Shown here: positions 43,465 through 53,650 of the stretch, piece by piece | Numbering within the stretch: the stretch's first letter is position 1 | How the letters are laid out: every line of letters starts with the position of its first letter | NCBI GenBank assembly: GCA_963971425.1 | Contig: OZ020519.1 | Coordinates: forward strand, 2,806,028 to 2,870,027 | Source of the DNA: Bryoerythrophyllum caledonicum | Lineage: Eukaryota; Streptophyta; Bryopsida; Pottiales; Pottiaceae | DNA length: 64,000 bases | Direction of reading: 5' to 3' | Position numbers and translations under genes: made by a program | Notes under the pieces: model-generated | Told to the model about the DNA's origin: nothing | What the model saw: only the letters and a program-made list of their open reading frames with translations | Databases searched by the model: none

Positions 43465-44771
43465 CAGTACCCACCAATAAATATACGTTCATGAACGTTT
43501 CCACACTACACTGCTGCCAACTTTGACACCCTCCTGAGGGCTGGAAAAATGTCATTTTACCATGAAATTTTTGGCACAAGATCATTTCTATGTTGACAAC
43601 ATGTGTGCCAAATTTCAAGGCCAGAAGATGAATATAGAAAAAGATATTCCAAATTTACCAACAAGTGTAGTTGTAAGCCATTCACTATTGCCAATTTTGA
43701 CACCCTCTTGAGGGCTGAAAATTTGATATTTTACCATGAAAGTTTTATCACAAGATCATCTCTATGCTCATAACATGTGTGTTAAATTTCAAAGCCATGT
43801 GATGAATACAATAATAGATACACAAGATTGTTTCTCATAGTTACACATGTTGGTAGATTTTGAATATGGGTTTTTTTATTCATCTTCTAGCCTTGAAATT
43901 TGGCACACATGTTATATTCATAGAGGTGATCATGTGTTAAAAATTTTATAGTAAAATAACAATTTTCAAACCTAGGGAAGGTGCCAAAGTTGAAATGGTA
44001 CCCTTGGTTGTTTGTCACAATTAGCACGTTGGTAGATTTTGAATTTTTTCTTTTCTATCGTGGATATTTTAGACTTGAAATTAAGCACACATATAATCAA
44101 CATAGAGATGGTCTTATGTCCAAAATCTCATGGGAAAAAATATAAAACTCAATCCATGGGAGGGTGTCAAATTTGGCAAGAGTGAAATGTTTCTCACAAC
44201 TACACATGTTGGTAGATTTCAAAAATCTTTTGTTGTGTAGGTATTCTGGCCTTAAAACTTGGCACACATGTATTTGATATTGAAATGGTTTCATGCCAAA
44301 AATTTCATGCGCAAAAACAAAAGATTTAATCCTTGGGAGTGTGTCAAAGTTGGCCAGGAGTGAAATGTTTCTTACAACTACACTCACAACTACACATGTT
44401 GCTAGATTTTAAATATGTCTCTTTGTGTGGATGTTTTAGACTTTAAACATGTAATAAACACAGAGGCGGCCCCGTGCCGAAAATTACATGGGCAAAAAGA
44501 AAAAATTCAATCCTTGGGAGGGTGTCAAAGTTCGTAGCTATGAAACTTTTCTTAGTGCTACCCATGTTGGTAGATCTTGAATATCTTTCTTTTAATTCGA
44601 CTTCCGACCTTGAAATTTTGCACACATGTTGTCAACGTAGAAATGATCTTGTGCCAAAAATATCATGGTGAATTGACAATTTTCAGCCTTTAAAAGGGTG
44701 TCAAAGTTGGCAGCAGTGTAGAGTGGAAACGTACATATGCAAAATGAACGTATACTTATTGGTGGGTACTG
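43465..44771. mobile_element. Tc1/mariner-like foldback element with subrepeats
   Basis: TA at 43463-43464 and 44772-44773. Ends CAGTACCCACCAATAA and its inverse, extending about 70 bp through 'TATACGTTCAT', 'ACGTTTCCAC' and 'CTGCTGCCAACTTTGACACC'. The 1307-bp interior is made of about seven units of 150-180 bp: two near the left end in one orientation and five toward the right in the other, giving unequal arms. No transposase. Tc1/mariner elements duplicate TA and often start CAGT. Confidence 0.87.
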
Positions 44772-44773
44772 TA

Positions 44774-45480
44774 TATCTTAGGCATGGCAGGCCTTGACTT
44801 CTTGTCTTTGCCTCCTTCAAGGCTACTTTTCTTTTCTTGATGTCCCTGAAAAATACAGAAAACCTCATATTGCCATACCATTTTCCAGTATTCTACAATC
44901 TCTACTTCATTAAGAAATCCGCAAAGTATTTAAACAACTGAAGCACTTGAATCAGAGACAATATGTTCTTATGGTTCTGTCAAACCAATAACTACCGTAG
45001 GTGAATCTCTAGTTCGGCACCTCCATGCAGAATAATTAATTAGAGTGAGAAAAAGCCGTTCGGCATCCAAAATAACATTGAATTAATTTTCCGCAAGAAA
45101 TTACATAGTACTATATTTGGCACTTTTGTCAACCCTGGGGCTTGAACCCAAGACCGTGGATCTCTGGACTAAAGCCTATGTGCATGCACAACCTAGGATG
45201 AAGGCCCCCCAAACGCCACTCCCCTTTAATGTTTACCAATGTGACAAATTTTTCTAAATATATAATTTCTCTAGTTTTGGCAATTTCATTAAATAATTTT
45301 TCACTTAATTCGGCAAGCATTTTTCTAATTAATAAACGCTGAACTAGAGGTTCACCTACAATAATTGGTGCTAAATGTTGTTTTTGGAAAAAGTTTTGTA
45401 AATTTACAAAAGCAGTAAAGTCAAAGCATGTGCCAGTGGAATGACAGGGCCACAAATCCCCTTTGAACTCGTAAATATTG
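44774..45480 (-). other. Spacer with a possible gene fragment
   Basis: A minus-strand frame (45485-45129) contains 'NLQNFFQKQHLAPIIVGEPL', 'LIRKMLAELSEKLFNEIAKT' and 'IYLEKFVTLVN', which looks like real protein, but I could not assign it. An organelle-derived fragment is one possibility. Another short minus-strand stretch near 44790-44850 (DIKKRKVALKEAKTRS) is preceded by a splice-acceptor-like TTTTTCAG. Confidence 0.3.
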
Positions 45481-45489
45481 AACATGAGC

Positions 45490-45763
45490 GGATTTGCCTA
45501 AATACCCGGTCGAGCGTGGGTCGGGCGCCAGGCTTGGAAGGATAGTGGAGGGTAGGGACAAAACCGGCCCCTATTTTTATGTTGGAGGGGGGGCCTATTG
45601 ATTCTAGGGGGTCACCGAGGGTAAATTGGGGTCGCAAGCCCTAAATTTGTCCCAAAAAAATCCAAAAAAGCTTCTAGAACCCAAAATCAGGCTGGGCCAG
45701 ATAAATAGTCCCACCCAAGCGTGGCGCCCAACCCATGCTCGACCGGGGTGAATAAGGAGATCC
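45490..45763. mobile_element. Mutator-like MITE, copy 2
   Basis: About 40-bp inverted ends containing GGTCGAGC(G/A)TGGGT(C/T)GGGCGCC, flanked by the 9-bp repeat AACATGAGC (45481-45489 and 45764-45772). It is 274 bp long and shares an interior motif of the 'ttgtcccaaaaaaatccaaaaaa' kind, in inverse, with the nested copy at 39143. Confidence 0.85.
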
Positions 45764-45861
45764 AACATGAGCCCTCTCACAGCCCTCTGCACGAGACACA
45801 ACGTGAGGATGTCAGAAATCTTCTAAGCCCGGATTTTGAAATTCCCACATTTGTTGATCTA

Positions 45862-46212
45862 AAGTAAGCCTCCTAAAACCGACAAGTTAAGGAATGTGCA
45901 TATATGGAGAGGAGATGATTATACGATTATTTTTTAGTGATAGCGAATAGAATTACAATTCCAACCCAAGTGATTTCATATTTTTCCGATGAAAACTGAA
46001 TTAGTTATGAATTTTCAAACTGTGCAACCATATTTAGTAGGTGGCCAGCAGTAGGTACCCCCACAACCAACGACCAAAAGTAAGGGTCTTGACTAATAGC
46101 AAACCTCCATTTGGAGCTGAGTTGGTGGTCATGGGATGAAAGAGGGTTGGACATACCCCAATTTCATGGGCGTTGGCTATGGGTTTTTGTTGGTTATGGG
46201 GGGAGCTTACCT
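45862..46212 (+). mobile_element. TA-flanked MITE, family M1, copy 3
   Basis: A 351-bp element, ends AAGTAAGCC and AGCTTACCT, flanked by TA at 45860-45861 and 46213-46214. Same orientation and length as copy 2 (12356-12706), with close sequence match throughout. Confidence 0.88.
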
Positions 46213-46214
46213 TA

Positions 46215-47011
46215 ATGGACACAGTACACGAGAGAGTGATAGACAGTTGATCACAGAATGAAAGGAAATTCAGGAGGTCATGTAATATCATGTACAGTCT
46301 CTCTGCAAAATGTGGAGGTAATGTATCATATCTACCTGATCATGGTTGTAGTAAAATTACCACATCTCATCCTCTTCACAAAACAATCCTGGCCATGCGT
46401 TTTTTTATGATGTAGTATGAACCTTGGTCTTATGTTTATAATGTACTATTTTCATATTATGATTATCAGAGTGTACCGCACTTTCATTTTCAAACTGAGC
46501 ACACAAGGTTGCTTTCTGAAGAAGGGTTTATCTCTGGTTCTTCTTCATCGTACATCATTATATAACTTCATCTCGAAGCCTGAAAAGGTCAAATTTCTTG
46601 TTCATTCAACACTCACCTCACCTCAAACTCAAATGAGCCAAAGTCTTTCCATATCAGTGACCCATGTCTATTTTCACCAATCCTCAAAAACGTGATTGAA
46701 TGTCCACACTGAGTACTACATAGTGTAGTCATTTTCAACATCATCCACAGGCTGTCCAAATCTCACACAAATATGCAACATAGCCCACTCTCTTGCTACC
46801 ACAATCGGTGTCTGTTGCACAACCACTAGAAAGCTGCAGAGTTGGTTGAAAAAAATCAAATATCAAACCAAGATCAGCCCCAAGTATGACCCTCACAATT
46901 ATTTTACTTTTGACTTCCTTCAAATTGAATGACATTGAAAGGCAGGCCATTGTTATCATCAAACTGTGGATCAAAACTCCTACACCATTTTTCTTTCACG
47001 ACTTTCACCCT
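46215..47011. other. Intergenic DNA, nothing recognised
   Basis: AT-rich. Frames of up to 92 codons are present but have no recognisable domain. Confidence 0.4.
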
Positions 47012-47015
47012 TCAA

Positions 47016-47824
47016 CCCCTAAAGGACCAAGGCATTTTTCCCTCAAAATCACTCCAAAACTGCCATTTTCATCGCATTCAACACAAAATGATACAAAATA
47101 CTTTTTTTGAAAATTTGACCGTAGGATCTTGTACAAGAGATGTATGAGAGTGTGTGGTGAAAATTTTGGTAAGTTTGACCGCACGGATTGAAAGATATAA
47201 CCCTTTGAAGTGAGGCACAAACTCTTTTTGAGGTCATACTATACACCTTCAACAAACTTTGACCACCTTCTATGGCAACTTTTTGCACTACGGGCCGTGA
47301 TTTTATTGTCTAAACTTGAAAAGGATCATGTTAGGCACATGTGCACCAACTTTTAGAAGTAGAAGAGGTGTAGAAGATGCCCTAAAAAATCCTGCAATGC
47401 AACTATGTGCTAAGAATCAACAATGCACTTTACATTTTGCATATATCATATCCTTCTCAAATTTTTGAAATTCGAAAATCCGTACGGTAGATGCAAAGAT
47501 TTCAATTCCCTTTCCAAAAGGAAATTTTTCTTCTTTTAAATGGACAAAAACTCAAATTTTTTATCGAATTTAGAAGTTATTAAAGTTTAGCAACAATATT
47601 TGTGATATGTCACACCAAACTGCTGCACTATTTGAATATGTAAGTGAAAATAAATTGTAACTTTTGAACCGGAAGTTGGAATTCTACAAAATTTGTGTCT
47701 ACGCGAAGCTAATAAAAAGTTGCCCATTCGGTAAAAAATCTCAAAAAATAATGTCTAGAATTGAGAACGTGGTACCTTATCCAAACTCAAAATGTACCCC
47801 GAGGGGACTTTGGTCCTTTAGGGG
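47016..47824 (+). mobile_element. TTAA-type non-autonomous element, copy 5
   Basis: Left end TCAA (47012-47015, one base off TTAA) then CCCCTAAAGGACCAA; right end TTGGTCCTTTAGGGG then TTAA (47825-47828). It is 809 bp. Interior 'tttgaccgtaggatcttgta' and 'tttgaccgcacggattgaaagatat' link it to copies 2 and 6. Confidence 0.85.
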
Positions 47825-47828
47825 TTAA

Positions 47829-48475
47829 CACCTACGTGGACCATGAGATCCGGGGAGAATCTGCAGCTGTAATAGATTAGGCTGAACATCATGTACACCG
47901 GGTGTACAATTCTACATAACCCCACTTCACGGAAATCACTGTAGTTTGTTGATGCTTGCATGGATTGGAGATTGGAGAGATCCGTTGGAAAGCTAACATG
48001 GAACTTGAAATGCGTTCACAAGACATGAGAGAGAGAGTGGCTAATTGTGGAAAGAGTTAGAAGAGCAAAAGCACCAAAAAAGACCTTGCCATGGCCTTGT
48101 AAGTGTTAATTGATAGGCAATATTTTTGTTTTAACATCCTCTTTGAGGTGGGCTTGCTTCAATAGAGCTTTCTCTCTTGTGCAATGAAATTTCAGTCAAT
48201 TTTTGAAGTAAAACGAAGACACATGTAAATAAAATTGGGATCTCGAGTTGCTCTATTTCATGACATTGAATCATTTGTCAAATAGAGGGTTATTCTAGTC
48301 ACCTTGTTGTTCAAGGGTTTAGGACGACAAGCCCACAGGTGGTCAAAGTATTCTGTGAATAGAACATCCACCAATTTATTGCTACTTGATCCACAAACTG
48401 AGATTATTTGTGTGGATTTGTGCGCTTTTGGTGAATGCGGTGAGAATGTGCGCGAGGGGGACTACACCAATTTAT
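47829..48475. other. Flank of LINE copy B
   Basis: No recognised gene. A plus-strand frame from 48304 ('LLLLDPQTEIICVDLCAFGE') runs into the LINE at 48487. If the LINE is removed it would continue for about a dozen codons past the target site before a stop. It may be a fragment of host coding sequence. Confidence 0.35.
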
Positions 48476-48486
48476 GTGAAGTGGAG
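48476..48486. repeat. LINE copy B target-site duplication GTGAAGTGGAG (left)
   Basis: The same 11 bases recur at 60953-60963 directly after the (TTC)n tail. A preceding T on both sides could make it 12. This fixes both ends of copy B. Confidence 0.92.
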
Positions 48487-50865
48487 AATTTTTTCGAGAT
48501 GACCAGTGCGTGAGCTCCGTATTTCCTGGTGAGGGGAGGTGGGAGACTTAGCCTGTGAGCTGCGAACTGCGTGCAATAGGAGTTGGCTGGCCCTATTGAG
48601 AGCCCCCGTAGTGTGCAGATCTGTGGTAGTTTGGTGAGATTTGAGATGCAGTAGACGTGTTGGATGGCTCAACACCAGATCTGAGGAGGGGAGTTGAAGG
48701 TTGTCTCAAGAAGGTGCAGATCTGTGCAAGTACGATCTGAAGCGGGGAACTTAGTGTTGGGGCTAGATCTGCCACCACTTAGACCACATAGAACACGACC
48801 CATCCCAGATCTGGAGCACAGGGATCATATCTGGAAACCTCTCCAACAAGTCTCCCTCTCCCCAACCCAGGAACCCAAGTCTCAAGATAGGGCGAAGTCA
48901 TCACTCAACACTACTGCTACGCAGCTCCAATTCGACACCACAGGCTATCCCTTACCCTCCCATCTATTGCAAAGTTTCATGGTTAGAAGTAGATCTTGTT
49001 TTTGCATTATGCAGTCGAGTACATACATTAACATGTATTCTTAAGTGGAGTAAGTTTAGGAATAGAAGGGTTGCCCGCAGTGGGAGCAGGACAGTAACAA
49101 TCGTCACAGCGTGGAAATGCACCCCACGCAGCAGAGCTGTCCCCAAACAAACCGGAGCAGCAGCATCAAACCCTACAACAACTAGGAGTACACCTCGCAG
49201 CATAGCGGATCTGAATCGAAACAGAGCTGCAGCACATACTACATCCTCGTCGACAGATCTGCGCACACAACCAAACGAATCAGCTTCAACGGACCCAGGT
49301 ACGTCTCTCAATAACCAATACTACCATTCTTTTATTTGTTGTATTTACACAATCATCCCCACTCCACAAACCTCAGCCTCTCTCCCACTTAACACTACGA
49401 TCTACACATCTAGATACATCACAAGAAGCACAACACATAGACAGAATACACCAATTAGACAAACCCTAGAACACACAACTACTCTCTCACACACAGTAAC
49501 AAATAGACACAATACCTCAAGTGATAGACCTACCTCCTCCCGACACACCTCCTCCAACATCCCGTGGCCTAGAGCATCCCCTCACGCGTGGAAGCGCTGT
49601 CCATTCCCCTGTAGACACAAAGAAAAAAATATATATATATCAAAAAACCATCAACAGGAAGTGTTAGAAACCCTGAACAAACTAAGACGGAGCAGTTTGA
49701 AGAGCGGCAATAGACACAAGGGCAAGCTCGCGGATAGTCCCTGCGAAACAGAGAACTCGAGGACAGTACCTGCGAACCACGAAGGAAGTTCAGTGGGGAG
49801 AGCTCGCGAACAGTACCTGCGAAGAAGACTGAAGAGCTGCAGCGGACTAAGTGCCGAAAGACAGCAGTAGAGCGGACACGAATACAAGGGCGAGATCGGC
49901 ACAAGGCAGCGGACTGGTCCGAAGATCGGAGACAAACGCGGCAGTAGACATAGCAAAGGACGCGGGGGCGAGCGACAGCAGGTGCGAGGCCGAGCAAACG
50001 CAGCAGCAGCAGACGCAGCAGCGAACACAGCAGTAGTAGATGCAGCAGCGAAAGCAGCAACAGTAGACGCAGCAGCAAACGCGGGAGCAAGACGGAACCC
50101 TCCAGGTACACCCCAGATCGCAAACTCCATCTCTCATAATCCCCACCCCCAGATCTCCACCCCCCCCTCCCCACAACCTTACTCTACCACTTCGTCGTCC
50201 TCCCTCATCCTCAGCTGATCTTCTCTCACCTCCCCATTGAACACCTCCCCACGCCCTCACTAAAACCTCCATCCCTTCCCACCCGACCCTCCCTGACCCC
50301 CCCCTCACTCTCCCTTCTATCATCCTCAGTACACCTCCCCCCGCTCCTGCTACTTTCCCTCCCCACCCGACCTTCCCTAACCCTACCCTCACTATCCACC
50401 CTCTCAACCTCACTCCCCCCTGCCATTTCCCAGCCCCCTTCCCAGCTACAAACTGAACCTCCCCTCCTCCCCGATTACCCCTCCCCGCCCTCACCCAAAC
50501 CCCAACTGTCCTCACCCCTCCTCTCAACGCTCCTTCACGACTCCCTGAAAAAACATCCACCTCTCGACCCTGAACTCCCTCCCCGTCTCAACCCTGAACT
50601 CCATCCCCCGCGCACAAGAGGTCGGTACAGAAGGCAGAGAAGTACTGGTAACCCCCTACAGCGACCCGCAAAACCCCGCGGCTACCAAAATAAGTCTGTA
50701 GCGACCTGCAGAACCCCGCAGCGACCCCCCAACCAAGGCAGCGACCCCCCAATTCGGCATAGCAACCATGTAGCCTCTCTCAACGACCCACTAGCTTCCC
50801 ATAGAGACCCCCCAAACCCTCCCTGCGACCCTCCAACTTCCACCTGCGATCTCTCCTTTTCGAAA
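48487..50865 (+). promoter_or_regulatory. LINE copy B 5' region
   Basis: AGATCT or close variants occur many times between 48610 and 49260. A GCA-rich tract (49980-50095) encodes or mimics poly-Ala in one frame. 50148-50600 is C-rich with little G. 50650-50860 repeats 'agcgacccNccaa', as does the equivalent part of copy A. A splice-donor-like CCCAG|GTACGT occurs at about 49298. No long frame in register with ORF1. Confidence 0.6.
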
Positions 50866-52545
50866 ATGTCCAGTGGGGACCCGAAAAGAAACTTATTCTT
50901 TGAGGAAGCCATGGAAATAGAGTCCCCTACGGCAATCTCCACCACATCTGTAAAGGAGAAGTTTGCAAGAAAACATGAGGAAGTGACCAGCAGCTCCAAG
51001 AAATACAAGAACACCGCAGAAAGAAGAGGTAAGTCCCTCACACTCGAACCCTTGAACATGGGTTTTAACTTCTGGTTTGGATTTGAGGTGATGGAAACTC
51101 TTGCACAAGAGAAGGGCATGGAGGAGCTCCTTAGAAAAGAGACAGCTCAAGATCTTATGATTAGGGGCATGAAGAAGGAGGAGGCAGAGGAAGCAAGCAT
51201 TGCCAAAGTTGCCTTTCCAAGGATTCCCCAACAATTATACCCAAGTACAAGAAACGGCGTGGAGGGCCAACATTTCAACATAACCCAGGTTCCTTGTGAT
51301 ATTATTGTCAATAACACCTCAGGTTTGACATTAGACTTCCAAGTTGCTATTCATTTTGAGCCTCCTACCTCCCCCATGATGCATGATGAAGTTAAAAACA
51401 TGGTTGTTAAAAGACTAAAACTTATGGAAATTGAACTTGGTGAGGACCTCATTGATCCTATCTCCATACAATGCCTTAGTGTTAAAAGAGGGGGAAAAAA
51501 AGGAGTATGGGCGGGTATTGTTAAATTGCACCTATTAAAACCAGAAATTGATGGTCTTATGATGCTCAAAGGCATTAGACCTTTTATACTCAAAATTGAT
51601 GGCCACAACACCATAGGTAAGGTTTGCAAGAGCTTCCATCACATTGCAAGTTCGAACCTATCCGTGAAAGTGAAAAGTTATTCCATTGTAGGAATTTCAG
51701 CACAAGCACTCTTCAAGGACATTCTACACAATAGCTTCACAAGAGGGCAAGAAATCGAAGTCACGGGAGTACACAAGTCTAAGGAGGACTCTCATGCGTT
51801 CATCATGGCTACAACCCCGGAGCAAGCGAAAAGGATCAACCTCCACCAAATCACAACTCAACACGAAGTACTCCATGTCAAGCACATCTCCGGAGGACGA
51901 GCCACGCAAACTTCCAAAGCTAAGAAAGACGCTCTAACCTTAACCCTCTATCCTCTACCTCTACGCATAAATGTCATTGACACTACCAACATAATCCATA
52001 AAATCATAGGTGCAAGCAACATTAAAGAGACTTGGTTCCATAAAGTTGTTGGAACTAGACACAATGGTAGTGTCAATATACATTGTGCTAACCCCATTGT
52101 GTACCGTGAGTTTGTGGGAAAAACATACAACATTGAAGGTAATTATGTGGACTTTGCACCACATCGAAAGAGTTTGGAAGGCGAAGAGCCGCCCTCACAA
52201 GAACAAATCCAAGAATTTGGCTTTGACGACATCAACTCCGCCATGGTGAACACGGTGGCAACATACAAGATGAAAGAAGCACCTCCTTCTTTGACAAAGG
52301 AGGACATAGTGGAAATTGTGGAGGAAAGCAACAAGAAGATGAGATTGGAAGTGAAGGAGTATGTGGATGCAAAGAATGAAGAACTAAGGGTCCAAATGCT
52401 AAGTATCCAAGAGTCCATGGGAGCCGCATATGCAACAATGCAAGCCATCAAAAACTCAAACGGAATCAGCTTCAACGGACCCAAAAATAGACTTACTAAA
52501 AATAGAAATTCTAATAAAAGTAAGAATATATACGAATCTGATTGA
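50866..52545 (+). CDS. LINE ORF1 (copy B)
   Basis: 559 codons starting MSSGDPKR. It is colinear with the last 556 residues of copy A ORF1 at about half identity ('GFNFWFGFEVMETLAQEKGM', 'VAFPRIPQQLYP', 'TLDFQVAIHFEPPTSP', 'LKGIRPFILKIDG', then 'CANPIVYREFVGK' and 'VDFAPHRKS'). The conserved pattern suggests an RNA-binding domain followed by a coiled coil (about residues 470-535). The final about 20 residues differ from copy A because the sequence switches to copy-A-type DNA at about 52487, ending at TGA 52543. It overlaps the next frame by 116 bases. Confidence 0.8.
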   Translation: MSSGDPKRNLFFEEAMEIESPTAISTTSVKEKFARKHEEVTSSSKKYKNTAERRGKSLTLEPLNMGFNFWFGFEVMETLAQEKGMEELLRKETAQDLMIRGMKKEEAEEASIAKVAFPRIPQQLYPSTRNGVEGQHFNITQVPCDIIVNNTSGLTLDFQVAIHFEPPTSPMMHDEVKNMVVKRLKLMEIELGEDLIDPISIQCLSVKRGGKKGVWAGIVKLHLLKPEIDGLMMLKGIRPFILKIDGHNTIGKVCKSFHHIASSNLSVKVKSYSIVGISAQALFKDILHNSFTRGQEIEVTGVHKSKEDSHAFIMATTPEQAKRINLHQITTQHEVLHVKHISGGRATQTSKAKKDALTLTLYPLPLRINVIDTTNIIHKIIGASNIKETWFHKVVGTRHNGSVNIHCANPIVYREFVGKTYNIEGNYVDFAPHRKSLEGEEPPSQEQIQEFGFDDINSAMVNTVATYKMKEAPPSLTKEDIVEIVEESNKKMRLEVKEYVDAKNEELRVQMLSIQESMGAAYATMQAIKNSNGISFNGPKNRLTKNRNSNKSKNIYESD

Positions 52546-53110
52546 AATAAATATCAATCTATTTTTAGAAATCATAGTTTTAGACAAAATATGTTTAGAA
52601 ATAAATCTTTTAGAAAACTCATTATTTCAATATACGGGTACATATACTGATATGTATACTGATACTTATACTGATACATACACCGATGAGTATACTTATA
52701 AATATAATGATACAAATACTGGTACGTATACTGATACATATACTGGTATGTATATAAACACAAATACTTATACTTATACAAATGCAAATACCAATACAAA
52801 TAGTGGTACGTGTACTCATACGAATACTAACACAAATACTAACAAAGATACTGATACAAATACCAAGACAAAAACCGTGACATACACTAATACAAACATA
52901 CAAAAGAATACTAATATAATACCACATAAAACTACATACACACACACAAAGACAACCACACACCATCAACGAAACACATACATATACATACACACATACA
53001 AAGGCAAACACATACAATCAAAAAAACACAAATACCAAAGCCACATTCAAAAACAAAAAATTCTAAAACAAAACAAAAAACTCATCTACTACAAACTACT
53101 AATATTAAGT

Positions 53111-53140
53111 GGAGGAGACATGGAGACTAACCCAAGACCC
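53111..53140 (+). other. Decayed 2A-like site (copy B, first module)
   Basis: Encodes GGDMETNPRP, with the same Gly-to-Arg change as copy A, so the change predates both copies. Here the upstream frame (YYKLLILS) is intact. Confidence 0.8.
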
Positions 53141-53620
53141 ATGCCGAACATATTAAAAAGACACCCCGCTTCGCACAAAAAGAATGCCAAAACATATTTC
53201 ATGCCAAATACTAATACAAACACCAAAACAAACAATTGTACAAACCACAAAGTATATAATAACACCGCATATGAAAAAAAGGACTTAAAAGCCACTTTAA
53301 AAACCAACATAAACCCACATACAAATAGTCTTAAACATAATAGTTACATATGCACACGGACAAAAACAACCAAGATAAAATACAACCAATCATACATACA
53401 TCCATACACTACTAAAACAAAAACAACCACAAAAAGCACATGGACAAAAAATAAACTAAAGACGAAAACAACTACACCTACTATAAAAATAAATAAACCC
53501 ACAACTCACACACAAAATACAAACATCCACCTACCCCCAAACCAACAAGTCATTAATAACACAACAAAGCCTTTAAAATACACCACTAAACATATATACC
53601 ACAAACTTCTACTACTTCTA

Positions 53621-53650
53621 GGAGGAGACATTGAAACCAACCCGGGACCC
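53621..53650 (+). other. 2A-like ribosome-skipping site (copy B, second module)
   Basis: Encodes GGDIETNPGP, identical to copy A and consistent with the 2A consensus. It is 510 bp downstream of the decayed module. Confidence 0.85.

Noticed and set aside
45125..45185. B-box-like GGTTCAAGCC on the minus strand, possible tRNA or SINE head
   Set aside because: No A-box at proper distance, no acceptor stem and no tail. Kept only as part of an unassigned frame.
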